From Faecalibacterium sp. (GTDB lineage Bacteria > Bacillota > Clostridia > Oscillospirales > Ruminococcaceae): a DNA stretch of 64,000 nt. The stretch is from contig JALCRP010000008.1 of NCBI GenBank assembly GCA_022652735.1, positions 1 through 64,000 of the forward strand. Direction: 5' to 3'. The notes under the pieces are model-generated. The model was not told where the DNA came from. It did not search any database and saw only the letters and a list, made by a program, of their open reading frames with translations. The position numbers and the translations under genes were made by a program. Positions 35,353-44,434 of this stretch are shown piece after piece. How positions within the stretch are numbered: position 1 is the stretch's first letter; each line of letters opens with the position of its first letter.

Positions 35353-35389
35353 CTTAAGGAAATCTTAAGGGGTTTGCCCCTGTTATGTT
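35353..35389 (+). promoter_or_regulatory. Likely response-regulator operator and promoter
   Basis: Two CTTAAGG copies (35353-35359, 35364-35370) repeat with an 11-base period, the pattern of OmpR-family sites. They cover the -35 region of a -10-like TATGTT (35384-35389), just upstream of an OmpR-family regulator gene, so autoregulation is likely. Confidence 0.6.
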
Positions 35390-35442
35390 AAAACAAGAAC
35401 TGGTAAAATAAGGCCGTAAAGCGAAAAAGCGGGAGTGAGGAT

Positions 35443-36141
35443 ATGGAATCTATCTTAATCTGCGACGATAATGCGGACATTGTGGAAGCACTGAAAATCT
35501 ACCTCGGAACGGCGGGCTATACGCTGTATACGGCGGATGACGGCGCGGAAGCGATCGCTGCCGTGGAACAGCACGACATCCATCTGATTTTGATGGACAT
35601 CATGATGCCCAAAATGGACGGGCTGACGGCGACGGCCAAACTGCGCGAAAAAGGCAACATCCCGATTATTTTGCTGACAGCCAAAAGCGAGGAAAGCGAC
35701 ATGGTGCTGGGGCTTGGCGTCGGGGCGGACGATTACATCACAAAGCCGTTTCGCCCTGTGGAACTGCTGGCGCGCGTAAAAGCCGTACTGCGGCGCTATA
35801 CGGCGCTGGGCGGCGCGGCAAAAGCGCCGGGCACACTGGCCGTCAACGGGATCGTGCTGGACGATGGCTCAAAAACGGTGCAGCTTGACGGCGAGGCCGT
35901 CAGCCTGACGCCGCTGGAATACAAACTTCTGAAATTTTTGATGGAAAGCCCGGGCCAGGTTTTTTCGGGCAAAGCGCTGTATCGTGCCGTTTGGGGCGAA
36001 GCCCCGCTTTCCGGCGAGGGGGCCGTCGCAGTACATATCCGGCATTTGCGCGAAAAATTGGAAATTGATCCAGCCCATCCGCGCCGCATCAAAGTGGTAT
36101 GGGGGCAGGGCTATAAGCTTGAAAAGGAGGGCGTATTATGA
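35443..36141 (+). CDS. OmpR-family response regulator
   Basis: A 232-residue regulator. The receiver has acidic residues in ICDDN, phospho-Asp in LILMDIMMPKMDG and Lys in ITKPF. The winged-helix domain ends VAVHIRHLREKLE...IKVVWGQGYKLE. It overlaps the kinase gene by 4 bases (ATGA), so they are co-translated. Confidence 0.95.
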   Translation: MESILICDDNADIVEALKIYLGTAGYTLYTADDGAEAIAAVEQHDIHLILMDIMMPKMDGLTATAKLREKGNIPIILLTAKSEESDMVLGLGVGADDYITKPFRPVELLARVKAVLRRYTALGGAAKAPGTLAVNGIVLDDGSKTVQLDGEAVSLTPLEYKLLKFLMESPGQVFSGKALYRAVWGEAPLSGEGAVAVHIRHLREKLEIDPAHPRRIKVVWGQGYKLEKEGVL

Positions 36142-38165
36142 ACAGCCGTTGGGGGCGTTTTACCCGCAGCACAAAAGGCAAGGCCGTTGGCTGGCTTGGC
36201 GGGATACTGGCGTGTTTTTTCGGCGCGCTTTGCTGCGCGGTTATTCTCGGCGCGATGGATATGGGGTGCTATGATGCGGGCGTTACGAGCTATTATGATA
36301 CCTATGGCTGCAGCCGCGTTGTTCGCGGCTATGCTTGTGATGCATGGGATTGGTACGCCGGCCGCGACGGAAAAGGCGCCCAGTACGTGCTTAGCGACGA
36401 TTTCACTTTCTTGCTCAAAGACGGAAAAACCGGAAACAAGCTCTACTCAAACGTGGACGATACAAAAGCACACTTTATCGGACGGCTCTGTATTTTTCAA
36501 GATCAGCAGGGCGAACGGATAAATTACGTCTGGGTGGGCCCGCAGGAAGATACGACATACCTTGCTGACAGTACCGCCACAACGAGCACCCGGGAAACGG
36601 TCATGGATTGCTACCTGCCTGATTTCGATCAAGTGCAGGAAAAAGCGCTTCTGACGCGGATTTCGCTGTTTGATTTTGTGTTTGCCGCGCGTTACGCCGC
36701 GATTGCGGGCGTTGCATTTTGCGCCGTGTTGGGGATCTTCTCTGCGGTGGTGTTGCTTTGCGGCGCAGGCCGCAGGCTTGGCGATGACGAAGTGCACCTT
36801 TGCTGGTATGATCGTATCCCGATGGAGCTTTCCGCTTTGGGCACGGCGGGCCTGATGCTGACGCCGGCGATTTTGGGATATGGGCTGCCGCGCCTGCTGT
36901 ATGCCTTGGGCGGCGGTTACAGCGAAACAGGGCTGACCGTATTGGGCGCAATATTTGGCGCATCGGCGATTTCACTGCTGGCGACAGGGCTTGTATTGTG
37001 CTTTGGCGCATGGCTACTGAGCTTTGCGCGTTGGGCGAAAACCGGGCATGCATTCCAAAATTTTGTGTGTGTCCGGCTTCTAAAAGGGGTCGTCCATGCG
37101 TTGACCTACAGCTTTGGCGCGCTGCCGCTTGTGAAAAAAACGGCGGCCGCCGTAGGGGCGGTCGCGCTCGGAAACTTAGTAGCCTACTTTCTCTTCGCCA
37201 TGCTGGGCAGTGTATATAGATGGGGCGCAGCGGGGACGCAGTTCCTTTTCCTGTTCGGCATCGCCGCGTGGGCGGCGGTATGGTACCTGTGCCTGCGCAT
37301 TGCCCGTAACCTGCAAACGCTGCGGCAGGCCACCCAGCGCATCGCCGCCGGCGATTATGCTACCCCTGTCGATGCGCGGGAGCTGCTGCCCGTATTTTAC
37401 GAGGACGCCGATTGCCTTTCGCATATTGGTGCAGGCATGAACGATGCCGTGGCGACGCGCATCAAAAGCGAACGCCTGAAAGCCGAGCTTATCACCAATG
37501 TTTCGCATGATCTCAAAACCCCGCTGACAAGCATTATCAACTACACCGACCTGCTGCTGCGGGAGCCTCTGCCCGAAAAGGCCGCTGAGTATGCCGCGGT
37601 GCTTGCGCGCCAAGGCGAAAAGCTGAAAAAACTGACGGAAGATTTGATTGACGCCAGCAAGGCTTCAAGCGGGGCGATGCCCTGCCACAAAGCGAAAGGC
37701 AGCCTTTCTGAGCTATGCGAGCAGGCGCTGGGCGAGTATGAGGAAAAACTGAAAAACGCAAAACTTGAGGCGGTGCTTTCGCTGCCGGAAAACGGCCTGG
37801 ATGCCATTTTTGACGGCCGCCTGACATGGCGTGTACTGGATAACCTTTTAAGCAATGCCTGCAAATATGCAATGCCCGGCACACGTTTGTATCTGACAGG
37901 GGAGCGGCGCGGCAAAGCCGCTGTACTCTCTGTGAAAAACATTTCCGCTACGCCGCTGAATATTTCGCCCGACGAGCTGATGGAGCGCTTTGTGCGCGGT
38001 GATCGCTCCCGCACGATGGAAGGCAGCGGGCTGGGGCTTTCCATCGCGCGCAGCCTGACGGAGCTGCAGGGCGGCACATTTACGCTGACGGTTGATGGCG
38101 ACTTGTTTAAGGCAGAACTGTCTTTTCCGGAAGATACAGCGCCTACCGCCGCCCCAATGCAGTAA
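36138..38165 (+). CDS. Multi-span membrane histidine kinase
   Basis: A 675-residue kinase. One N-terminal span precedes an extracytoplasmic domain of about 150 residues, then about five to six more spans to residue 395. A HAMP-like linker (RQATQRIAAGDYATPVDA), HisKA (NVSHDLKTPLTS) and HATPase (DNLLSNACKY, EGSGLGLSIARS) follow. The number of spans is higher than usual and resembles kinases of Clostridia that sense envelope state. It is partner of the regulator encoded just upstream. The signal is unknown. Confidence 0.93.
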   Translation: MNSRWGRFTRSTKGKAVGWLGGILACFFGALCCAVILGAMDMGCYDAGVTSYYDTYGCSRVVRGYACDAWDWYAGRDGKGAQYVLSDDFTFLLKDGKTGNKLYSNVDDTKAHFIGRLCIFQDQQGERINYVWVGPQEDTTYLADSTATTSTRETVMDCYLPDFDQVQEKALLTRISLFDFVFAARYAAIAGVAFCAVLGIFSAVVLLCGAGRRLGDDEVHLCWYDRIPMELSALGTAGLMLTPAILGYGLPRLLYALGGGYSETGLTVLGAIFGASAISLLATGLVLCFGAWLLSFARWAKTGHAFQNFVCVRLLKGVVHALTYSFGALPLVKKTAAAVGAVALGNLVAYFLFAMLGSVYRWGAAGTQFLFLFGIAAWAAVWYLCLRIARNLQTLRQATQRIAAGDYATPVDARELLPVFYEDADCLSHIGAGMNDAVATRIKSERLKAELITNVSHDLKTPLTSIINYTDLLLREPLPEKAAEYAAVLARQGEKLKKLTEDLIDASKASSGAMPCHKAKGSLSELCEQALGEYEEKLKNAKLEAVLSLPENGLDAIFDGRLTWRVLDNLLSNACKYAMPGTRLYLTGERRGKAAVLSVKNISATPLNISPDELMERFVRGDRSRTMEGSGLGLSIARSLTELQGGTFTLTVDGDLFKAELSFPEDTAPTAAPMQ

Positions 38166-38211
38166 CAGGAAATTTTATAGCGCACGGTGCGCCAGTATAT
38201 CCGATATAGAA

Positions 38212-38250
38212 AAAGCGCCTTTCGCGGCAGAAATCCCGCGGAAAGCGCTT
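38212..38250. terminator. Bidirectional terminator
   Basis: A long stem (AAAGCGC-C-TTTCGCGG / CCGCGGAAAGCGCTTT) lies between the convergent kinase and XpaC-like genes, with T-rich flanks. Confidence 0.8.
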
Positions 38251-38303
38251 TCTTTATCGGTACAAAGAATGTGGCAAAGTTTCGATGCCGCTTTATAGGC
38301 AGA

Positions 38304-39695
38304 TCAGGTCTCGCTGCCTTTTTTAGGGGAGGCCTCGCCGGGAAGATCCAGTGCAGGGCTGCCCATCGCGGTGTTGAAATCGGTGTCGGTCAGGCCGTCC
38401 ATGCTCATCATGCTCTGCAAAGCGGCCACATCGCCGGAAACATCCAGCGCATCATTTTGAAACAGCTTATCCAGCTGCGCCTCAAATGCCTTGACGAGCA
38501 AATCCATCGCGTGTTCGATACTGGCTTTGGTATCGGAAATGTTCTGCCCCTGCATGCCCTGCTGATCGAGCGTTGCATAGGTGTTCAGCAGCTTCAGGGC
38601 CGTGGGCAGGTAGTAATCCATAAATTTGTTGAGCTGCGGCTTCTTGGCAGGGTCCTTTTCGGCGAGATCGAAGATACGGGCCGAAAGCGTTTCGAGCTGC
38701 GAAATCTTTTCCGACATTTCTTCGCCGGGGATGCGGTCGTTGGCCTCATGCAGCTGGCGCAGAATCGCCTGATACTTGTTTTCGTCTTTCAGCGCCGTGG
38801 TGGCGGGCTTTGCCTCTTTTGCGGGGGCGGCCTGCGGGGGCGCTCCACGCACAACGAGCGTTTGTGTCGCCATATCAATATAAGAATACGGCCCAAACAA
38901 GCCGTGCTGGATGGCATCCTGTACGAGCTGTGACGTTTTTTTGCTGCCGAAGCCGCTTGCGGCGGAAAGCTCGCGCAGCGATACCGTATTGCGGGAGCCT
39001 ACAATGGTTGCCAGCACCTTTTCGCGCCGCTTGCCGCGGCTTACGCGGGCGGCGGCAAACGCCAGCCCGGCGCCCGCCAAAACCTTCAGCAGGCCCGGCA
39101 GCAGGGAATGTAGGATATTGTAAGAGTTCAAAAGCCCGTATCCGAGCAAGCCAAACCCACTGAGAAGCTCGGGCACACCAACAGAAAAAGCAACTACAGA
39201 GGCAACGACCAGCCCGGCGATCGCGAGACGCTGATAGCGGGCGGCCTTCTGCTGCTCCTGCGTGGGGCCGGCCTGATAGGGGGCGCGGTAGGCGGCCGGG
39301 TTCGGCATGCTGCCCGGCTGGGGCGCGCCGGCCTGCGGCACAGGCGGCATGGTGGCCGGGCCGGAGTTGGCGCGCTGGCGCGCATACTGTGCGGCAGCCG
39401 TGTTTTGGGCGGCCGCGTTCGGCGCGGCGGTGCCGGTATAGGCGCGATAGGAATACGCATTGCTGCCGGTATTATAATTTCCGTAGACATTGCTGTGGCC
39501 GTTCAGCTGGTCAGCCCAGTTGGCGCGGCCCTGTTCTTCGTTTTTCTCGGCCTGCGCATCAATAAGCTTCAAAATCGTCAAAACCAGCCCGATCGGCCAC
39601 CATACGATATACAGAAACACGATCGTGCCCCAGTTCATATGTGCAAGGGAATGATTCGAGTTTCCGTTTGGATTGCTGTTATAGTAGTTGCTCAT
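38304..39695 (-). CDS. XpaC-like membrane protein (5-bromo-4-chloroindolyl phosphate hydrolysis family)
   Basis: A 463-residue protein: one N-terminal span (TIVFLYIVWWPIGLVLTI), a Pro/Ala/Gln-rich linker, two to three central spans (LAIAGLVVASVVAFSVGV and following), a winged-helix-like stretch (VSLRELSAASGFGSKKTSQL) and a C-terminal helical domain (QLNKFMDYYLPTALKLLNTY) that marks the XpaC family. These proteins often sit beside toxic-anion-resistance TelA genes, but none is here. AAGGAG precedes ATG 39695. The function is not established. Confidence 0.82.
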   Translation of the reverse strand: MSNYYNSNPNGNSNHSLAHMNWGTIVFLYIVWWPIGLVLTILKLIDAQAEKNEEQGRANWADQLNGHSNVYGNYNTGSNAYSYRAYTGTAAPNAAAQNTAAAQYARQRANSGPATMPPVPQAGAPQPGSMPNPAAYRAPYQAGPTQEQQKAARYQRLAIAGLVVASVVAFSVGVPELLSGFGLLGYGLLNSYNILHSLLPGLLKVLAGAGLAFAAARVSRGKRREKVLATIVGSRNTVSLRELSAASGFGSKKTSQLVQDAIQHGLFGPYSYIDMATQTLVVRGAPPQAAPAKEAKPATTALKDENKYQAILRQLHEANDRIPGEEMSEKISQLETLSARIFDLAEKDPAKKPQLNKFMDYYLPTALKLLNTYATLDQQGMQGQNISDTKASIEHAMDLLVKAFEAQLDKLFQNDALDVSGDVAALQSMMSMDGLTDTDFNTAMGSPALDLPGEASPKKGSET

Positions 39696-39780
39696 ACCCC
39701 AAAATCTCCTTGACGGGTTCGTTCTTTTTATCACGTTATCACGATCGTGCCGCATAGGCCAAGCGGCCGTCGGCACAGAA

Positions 39781-39821
39781 AAAAGCATCGTATTCCTTTT
39801 ATAATGGAACACGATGCTTTT
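39781..39821 (-). terminator. Terminator of htpG
   Basis: A 16-bp stem with one mismatch (AAAAGCATCGTATTCC against GGAACACGATGCTTTT) is followed by Ts on the minus strand. Confidence 0.85.
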
Positions 39822-39856
39822 GTTAAGAGCTTTTTTGGAATCGCGCAATTTTGCCG

Positions 39857-41785
39857 TTATTTCATCAGGGCACAGACGGCTTGCGTATAGGCGATGGGGT
39901 CATCGACGGGCAGGCCCTCGATCAGCTCGGCCTGTGCGTACAAAAGTGTGCTGTACTGCTTTACCTTTTCGGTATCGCCAAGGGCCTCGGCCGCTTTCAA
40001 AACGCTGAACACCGGGTGCTGGGCATTGATCTCGAGTACCTTCTCGCTCTTGACATCCTGCCCGTTCGGCTGGGCGGAAAGCACCTTTTCCATCTCCATC
40101 GAGAGCGGCCCGTCGGCAGAAAGGCAAACTGGGTGATCTTTCAAGCGCGTCGAAACCTTTACTTCTTTTACCTTGCCCGAAAGTGCTTCTTTCATAGCGT
40201 CGAACAACGCCTTGTTTTCGGCGGTTGCGGCCTCGGCAGCCTTCTTTTCCTCGTCGGATTCAAGGCCCAGATCGCCGCTGTTGATGTTCTTGTATTCGAT
40301 GCTGGCGTCCTTGCCGTCTTTGTCCTTTGTGGCGTAGGCATGCATGATCTGCAGGCAGAACTCGTCGACGTCCTCCGTCAAAAGCAGCAGATCATAGCCC
40401 TTATCGAGCACAAGCTCGGCGGCGGGCAGCTTGGCCAGACGCTCGGCGGAATCGCCGGCGGCATAGTAAATACACTTCTGTCCCTCCGGCATCTTGGCGA
40501 CGTATTCTTCGAGCGTCACCATCTTTTTCTCTTTGGCCGAGTAGAACAGCAGCAAATCTTTCAGCAAATCGGCATGCATGCCGTAATCGGCATAGCAGCC
40601 AAATTTGATCTGGCGGCCAAAGTTTTTCCAGAATTCCTCATATTTGGCGCGGTCATTGGAAAGCATCGCATGCAGCTCGTTCTTGATCTTCTTTTCCAAG
40701 GCATTGTGAATCAGCTTGAGCTGGTTATCCTTCTGCAGCATTTCGCGCGAGATATTCAGGCTCAGATCCTGGCTATCCACGATGCCCTTGACAAAGCTGA
40801 AATAATCGGGCAGCAGATCGGCGCATTTCTCCATAATCAACACGCCGGAAGCATACAGCGCAAGGCCTTTTTCGTATTCCTTCGTGTAAAAATCGAACGG
40901 CGGACGCCCCGGGATAAACAGCAGCGCGTTATAGTTGGCGGTGCCCTCGGTACGGGATACGATCACACGCGCAGGGTCGGAATAATCGTGAAATTTCGAT
41001 TTGTAAAATTCGTTGTATTCCTCGTCCTTTACTTCGCTCTTCTGCTTTTTCCAGATCGGCACCATGCTGTTTAGGGTTTCAAGCTCGGTATAGGTTTCGT
41101 ATTCGGGCTTATAATCCTCGGGCGCGTCGGCGGGCTTTTCCTTCTGGCGGCTCTTTTCGCGGTACATCTGGATCGGATAGCGCACATAGTCGCTGTACTT
41201 TTTCACGATTGCGACAAGACCGTATTCGTCGGCAAAATTATCGTAATTTTCGGTATCGGTGTTGGCTTTGATATGCAGGGAGATCTCTGTGCCGACGGTT
41301 TCCTTTTCGGCCGGGGTAAGGGTATAGCCTTCAACGCCGCTGCTTTCCCATTTCCAAGATTCGTCGCTGCCGTAGGCTTTGCTGATGACCGTGACATGAT
41401 CGGACACCATGAACGCCGAGTAGAACCCGACGCCGAACTGGCCGATGATGTCAATGTTGTCATCCTTGTTTTCTTTTTTGAAATCAAGGCTGCCGGAGTG
41501 GGCAATCGTGCCAAGGTTCTTTTCCAGCTCCTCTTTGGTCATGCCGATGCCGTTATCCGAAAGGGTGACGGTGCGGTTTTCTTTGTCCAGCGCCAGCATA
41601 ATCTTGAAATCATCCTTGCTCATGCCGAGCTTAGTATCCGTCAGGCTCTTGAAATACAGCTTGTCCAGCGCATCGGATGCATTACTGATGAGCTCGCGCA
41701 GGAAAATTTCCTTGTTTGTATAGATGGAATTAATCATCAAATCCATCAGCTTTTTGCTTTCTGCCTTAAACTGTTTGACTGCCAT
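39857..41785 (-). CDS. htpG: Hsp90-family chaperone HtpG
   Basis: A 642-residue Hsp90. The N-terminal GHKL ATPase domain has [19 protein letters not shown] and GQFGVGFYS. The middle domain (with [16 protein letters not shown]) and C-terminal dimerisation domain follow. It is controlled by a CIRCE element overlapping its promoter. It is monocistronic with a strong terminator. Confidence 0.97.
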   Translation of the reverse strand: MAVKQFKAESKKLMDLMINSIYTNKEIFLRELISNASDALDKLYFKSLTDTKLGMSKDDFKIMLALDKENRTVTLSDNGIGMTKEELEKNLGTIAHSGSLDFKKENKDDNIDIIGQFGVGFYSAFMVSDHVTVISKAYGSDESWKWESSGVEGYTLTPAEKETVGTEISLHIKANTDTENYDNFADEYGLVAIVKKYSDYVRYPIQMYREKSRQKEKPADAPEDYKPEYETYTELETLNSMVPIWKKQKSEVKDEEYNEFYKSKFHDYSDPARVIVSRTEGTANYNALLFIPGRPPFDFYTKEYEKGLALYASGVLIMEKCADLLPDYFSFVKGIVDSQDLSLNISREMLQKDNQLKLIHNALEKKIKNELHAMLSNDRAKYEEFWKNFGRQIKFGCYADYGMHADLLKDLLLFYSAKEKKMVTLEEYVAKMPEGQKCIYYAAGDSAERLAKLPAAELVLDKGYDLLLLTEDVDEFCLQIMHAYATKDKDGKDASIEYKNINSGDLGLESDEEKKAAEAATAENKALFDAMKEALSGKVKEVKVSTRLKDHPVCLSADGPLSMEMEKVLSAQPNGQDVKSEKVLEINAQHPVFSVLKAAEALGDTEKVKQYSTLLYAQAELIEGLPVDDPIAYTQAVCALMK

Positions 41786-41831
41786 CTTGCAAAACCTCTT
41801 TTTCTGCTTTCTATTTTTTAGAGAACTTGTA

Positions 41832-41858
41832 TTAGCACTCGAAATCTTCGAGTGCTAA
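41832..41858 (-). promoter_or_regulatory. CIRCE element (HrcA operator) of htpG
   Basis: A perfect CIRCE: TTAGCACTC (41832-41840), a 9-base spacer, and GAGTGCTAA (41850-41858). It starts at the end of the -10 box and covers the transcription start, so HrcA should block initiation. Confidence 0.93.
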
Positions 41859-41885
41859 TATACATCGCGCGATCGGAAAAATCAA
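41857..41885 (-). promoter_or_regulatory. Promoter of htpG
   Basis: On the minus strand TTGATT (41885-41880) and TATATT (41862-41857) are 17 bases apart; the -10 box shares two bases with the CIRCE arm. Confidence 0.8.
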
Positions 41886-41948
41886 GCCCTGTCGCCCGGG
41901 TTTCATAAAAAGTTCAGAAATGGAATTATTTTCCGTTGAAAACAGCTC

Positions 41949-41976
41949 TTGCGCCCGGCGAAAACTGCGGTAAAAT
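41949..41976 (+). promoter_or_regulatory. Promoter of the C_GCAxxG_C_C gene
   Basis: TTGCGC (41949-41954) and TAAAAT (41971-41976) are 16 bases apart. Confidence 0.55.
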
Positions 41977-41999
41977 AGGGAAAAGAGAGGAAATGGAAA

Positions 42000-42488
42000 A
42001 TGGGAGAGTTTGGCGAAAAGGCAGAACAATATTTTCACGCGGGCTATAATTGCAGCCAAAGCGTTGTGGCGGCGTTTGCTCCGGTGCTTGGTATCAGCGA
42101 GGCGCTGGCACTCCGCATGTCGGCGGGCTTTGGCGGCGGCGTAGGGCGCATGCGGGAGGTTTGCGGCGCGTTTTGCGGCGCGACCACGGTGTTGAGCCTT
42201 GCGTATGCCAACCCTGCTGACCCTGCCGATAAATCGCGCATTTACGGGATGGTGCAGGAGCTGGCGGCGCAGTACCGGGCACAAAACGGCGCCGACAGCA
42301 TTTTGTGCCGTACGCTGCTGGGCCTTGAAAAGCCGGAAGGCAGCCCGCAGGCTGCGCCGCGCACGAGCGAATACTATCAAAAGCGCCCCTGCGCGCAGCT
42401 GGTGCATCTTGCGGCGGATCTGACAGCGGAATATCTTGCAGCACACCCGGCTAAGGCGGTAGCGGCCTGCGCCGAGAAAAGGGAATAA
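42000..42488 (+). CDS. C_GCAxxG_C_C family redox/metal protein
   Basis: A 162-residue protein with the family cysteine pattern: YNCSQSVVAAF near the N-terminus, VCGAFCGATTVLSL in the middle, a Cys in ILCRTLLG and a Cys in KRPCAQLV. These proteins are thought to bind a metal or a redox cofactor. GAGAGGAAA lies before ATG 42000. The next gene starts 11 bases on and may be co-transcribed. Confidence 0.88.
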   Translation: MGEFGEKAEQYFHAGYNCSQSVVAAFAPVLGISEALALRMSAGFGGGVGRMREVCGAFCGATTVLSLAYANPADPADKSRIYGMVQELAAQYRAQNGADSILCRTLLGLEKPEGSPQAAPRTSEYYQKRPCAQLVHLAADLTAEYLAAHPAKAVAACAEKRE

Positions 42489-42499
42489 GGATCGTTGAA

Positions 42500-43618
42500 A
42501 TGCCATATCACACACGAAAAAAGAAAAGCGCCGCCGGCCCGCTGCTGGTGATTTTGCTCTGCATCGCCGGGGTGGGGTTTTCTTGGTGGAGCATGGACGG
42601 CACCGCCGACGCGGAAAGCCGCGGCACGGCCGTGGCAAAGCACGAGCAGCCGCAGCATACGGTTTCGGCTGCCGCTTCTTTGGCGGAATCCGCGCCGCAG
42701 GAAAGCTGTTATGCGCAGCTCAAAGCATCTATCTTGGCGCAGGATGCATCCGTGTTTTTGGCGGGCGCTTCCAAGCAGGATTTTCAGGCCGCTTATGCGC
42801 AGGTTGTAGACGATCCGGCACTTTTTGGCGTTAACGGCTGCAACTATACAACGACCAGCCTCGGCGTAAAGGTCGATTGGGTTTGGAACTGTGACGATTT
42901 CCCGGCCCGGCTTGCCGCCGCCGAAGCTGCGGCAAACGACATTCTCGCCGGCATGGATCAAAGCGCCTCGGATTATAATAAGGTGCTGTATCTGCACGAT
43001 TGGCTTTGCCGGAACGTTTCGTATGTCTCCTCGGAGGATGCAACGGATCAGACGATTTATGGGGCGCTGGTGGCGCGGCAGGCCGTGTGCAGCGGCTACT
43101 GCAACGCATTCCGGTATCTGCTGGCGAAGCTCGGCATCGAGGCCGGCATCGTCAAGGGCACGGCCGGCGGCCAAAGCCACGCATGGAACAGCGTGACCCT
43201 AGGGGATGAATTGTACTACTGCGATGTGACATGGGATGACCAAGAGGGCGACGGCGGAAATTACATCAGCTATAACTGGTTTTGCGTAACCTCGGAGGAG
43301 ATGCGCCGCCAACATACGCCGAACGAGGACGCCCGGATGCCGGATACGGCCGCCACAGCCTGTAATTATTATATCTATAATGGCTACCAGATGGACAGCT
43401 GGAGCGAAGCGCGGCTTGTGGAGATTTTATCCACGCAGGCCGCCGGCCAGACGCTGACGGTGCGCTGTGCGGATGATGCCACATATCAGCAGATGGAAGA
43501 CGTGCTGTTTGGGCAAAACGAGGTTATTCGCATCCTGCGCGAGGCGGGCGTTTCGGCCACTTCTCTGCGCTACACCGAAGAGCCGGAGATGCGGACGGTG
43601 ACCTTTTTGCTTGCCTAA
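42500..43618 (+). CDS. Exported transglutaminase-like protein
   Basis: A 372-residue protein with an N-terminal membrane anchor (GPLLVILLCIAGVGFSWW) and a transglutaminase/protease-like domain. The catalytic triad is visible: Cys in AVCSGYCNAF, His in SHAWNSV and Asp in CDVTWDD. A C-terminal region of about 100 residues is unassigned. In anaerobes such proteins act on surface proteins or peptides; the substrate is unknown. Confidence 0.87.
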   Translation: MPYHTRKKKSAAGPLLVILLCIAGVGFSWWSMDGTADAESRGTAVAKHEQPQHTVSAAASLAESAPQESCYAQLKASILAQDASVFLAGASKQDFQAAYAQVVDDPALFGVNGCNYTTTSLGVKVDWVWNCDDFPARLAAAEAAANDILAGMDQSASDYNKVLYLHDWLCRNVSYVSSEDATDQTIYGALVARQAVCSGYCNAFRYLLAKLGIEAGIVKGTAGGQSHAWNSVTLGDELYYCDVTWDDQEGDGGNYISYNWFCVTSEEMRRQHTPNEDARMPDTAATACNYYIYNGYQMDSWSEARLVEILSTQAAGQTLTVRCADDATYQQMEDVLFGQNEVIRILREAGVSATSLRYTEEPEMRTVTFLLA

Positions 43619-43669
43619 GCGCGCGGCTCTACGATGCGTAGGTTGTCGCCGGCGGCGGCGCGCGTTAAG

Positions 43670-43691
43670 CTGTATGCAAGGAGGCATACAG
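43670..43691 (+). promoter_or_regulatory. Hairpin presenting the Shine-Dalgarno of the CAT-like gene
   Basis: A perfect 8-bp stem, CTGTATGC (43670-43677) with GCATACAG (43684-43691), holds AAGGAG, the ribosome-binding site, as its 6-base loop. The start codon follows one base later, so the fold should control initiation. Confidence 0.65.
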
Positions 43692-43692
43692 T

Positions 43693-44373
43693 ATGAAATT
43701 TACACCGTTGGAGCTGCAAAGCTGGCCGCGCGGCCAGATGTTTTATTACTTTGCCAAAATGGCACCGACCGGGTATTCGATTACCGTGGAGTTGGATGTC
43801 ACAAAGCTGTACAGGGCCGTAAAGACGGCCGGCGTAAAATTTTTTCCCGCCTATCTCTGGCTTGTGACAAAAAACCTGAATGAACAGGTGGAGTTTAAGG
43901 TGGCCGAGCGAGAGGGCAAGCTGGGTTATTATGATACGCTTACGCCGCTTTACGCCGCGTTTCATGAGGACGACAAGACATTTTCACTGATGTGGACGCC
44001 CTACGACCCTGACTTTGCGGCCTTTTATCGCGCCTATCTGAAGAACCGAAACGAATTTGGCGAAAATCACGGTGTTTTGGCGCAGCCCGCTACGCCGCCG
44101 CCGGAAAATGCCTATACGGTATCTTGTGTGCCGTGGGTTTCTTTTACGCATTTCTCTGTACAGAGCTATGAAAATAAGCCCTACTATTTTCCTTCGGTCG
44201 AAGCGGGCAGGTTTATAGAAAGGGAGGGTAGACGTTTGCTGCCGCTTTCGCTTACCTGCCACCACGCCGCGACGGACGGCTATCATGTGCACCGCTTTTT
44301 GGAAAGCTTGCAGGCAGATATGGATGCCGCCGCGTTTTTATCTTCGCTTCCGGGCAAAAATCCCTGCGCCTAG
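43693..44373 (+). CDS. Chloramphenicol acetyltransferase-family protein
   Basis: A 226-residue CAT-fold protein with the active-site motif HHAATDGYHVHRF (catalytic His), and the conserved FFPAYLWLV and FTHFSV segments. Clostridial chromosomal members may or may not acetylate chloramphenicol; no resistance claim is made. The start is set by the SD hairpin just upstream. A terminator follows that abuts sigK. Confidence 0.9.
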   Translation: MKFTPLELQSWPRGQMFYYFAKMAPTGYSITVELDVTKLYRAVKTAGVKFFPAYLWLVTKNLNEQVEFKVAEREGKLGYYDTLTPLYAAFHEDDKTFSLMWTPYDPDFAAFYRAYLKNRNEFGENHGVLAQPATPPPENAYTVSCVPWVSFTHFSVQSYENKPYYFPSVEAGRFIEREGRRLLPLSLTCHHAATDGYHVHRFLESLQADMDAAAFLSSLPGKNPCA

Positions 44374-44386
44374 CGAAGCAATCGGC

Positions 44387-44415
44387 CTATTTTCCGCCCC
44401 TATGCCGCATATATT
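44387..44415 (+). promoter_or_regulatory. Putative sigma-E-type promoter of sigK
   Basis: CATATATT (44408-44415) matches the sporulation -10 pattern CATA[CT]A[AT]T at every position. A weak -35 (CTATT, 44387-44391) lies 16 bases upstream. Initiation near 44422 would give a 13-base leader starting at the G-rich ribosome-binding site. The -10 box lies in the loop of the terminator described next. Confidence 0.55.
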
Positions 44416-44434
44416 GGCACGGGGGCGGTTTTTT
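44394..44434 (+). terminator. Terminator abutting the sigK start codon
   Basis: Stem CCGCCCC (44394-44400) with GGGGCGG (44422-44428), an inner TGCC/GGCA pair, and TTTTTT (44429-44434) directly before ATG 44435. It ends the CAT-like transcript and would bury the sigK ribosome-binding site in read-through RNA. Confidence 0.75.

Noticed and set aside
43634-43696. 20-codon leader-peptide frame before the CAT-like gene
   Set aside because: It has no ribosome-binding site of its own and lacks a clear stalling motif, so it is mentioned only in a finding, not as a gene.
43693-44373. Acquired chloramphenicol-resistance gene
   Set aside because: Composition matches the neighbours and no mobile element adjoins it; chromosomal CAT-fold proteins in Clostridia need not confer resistance.
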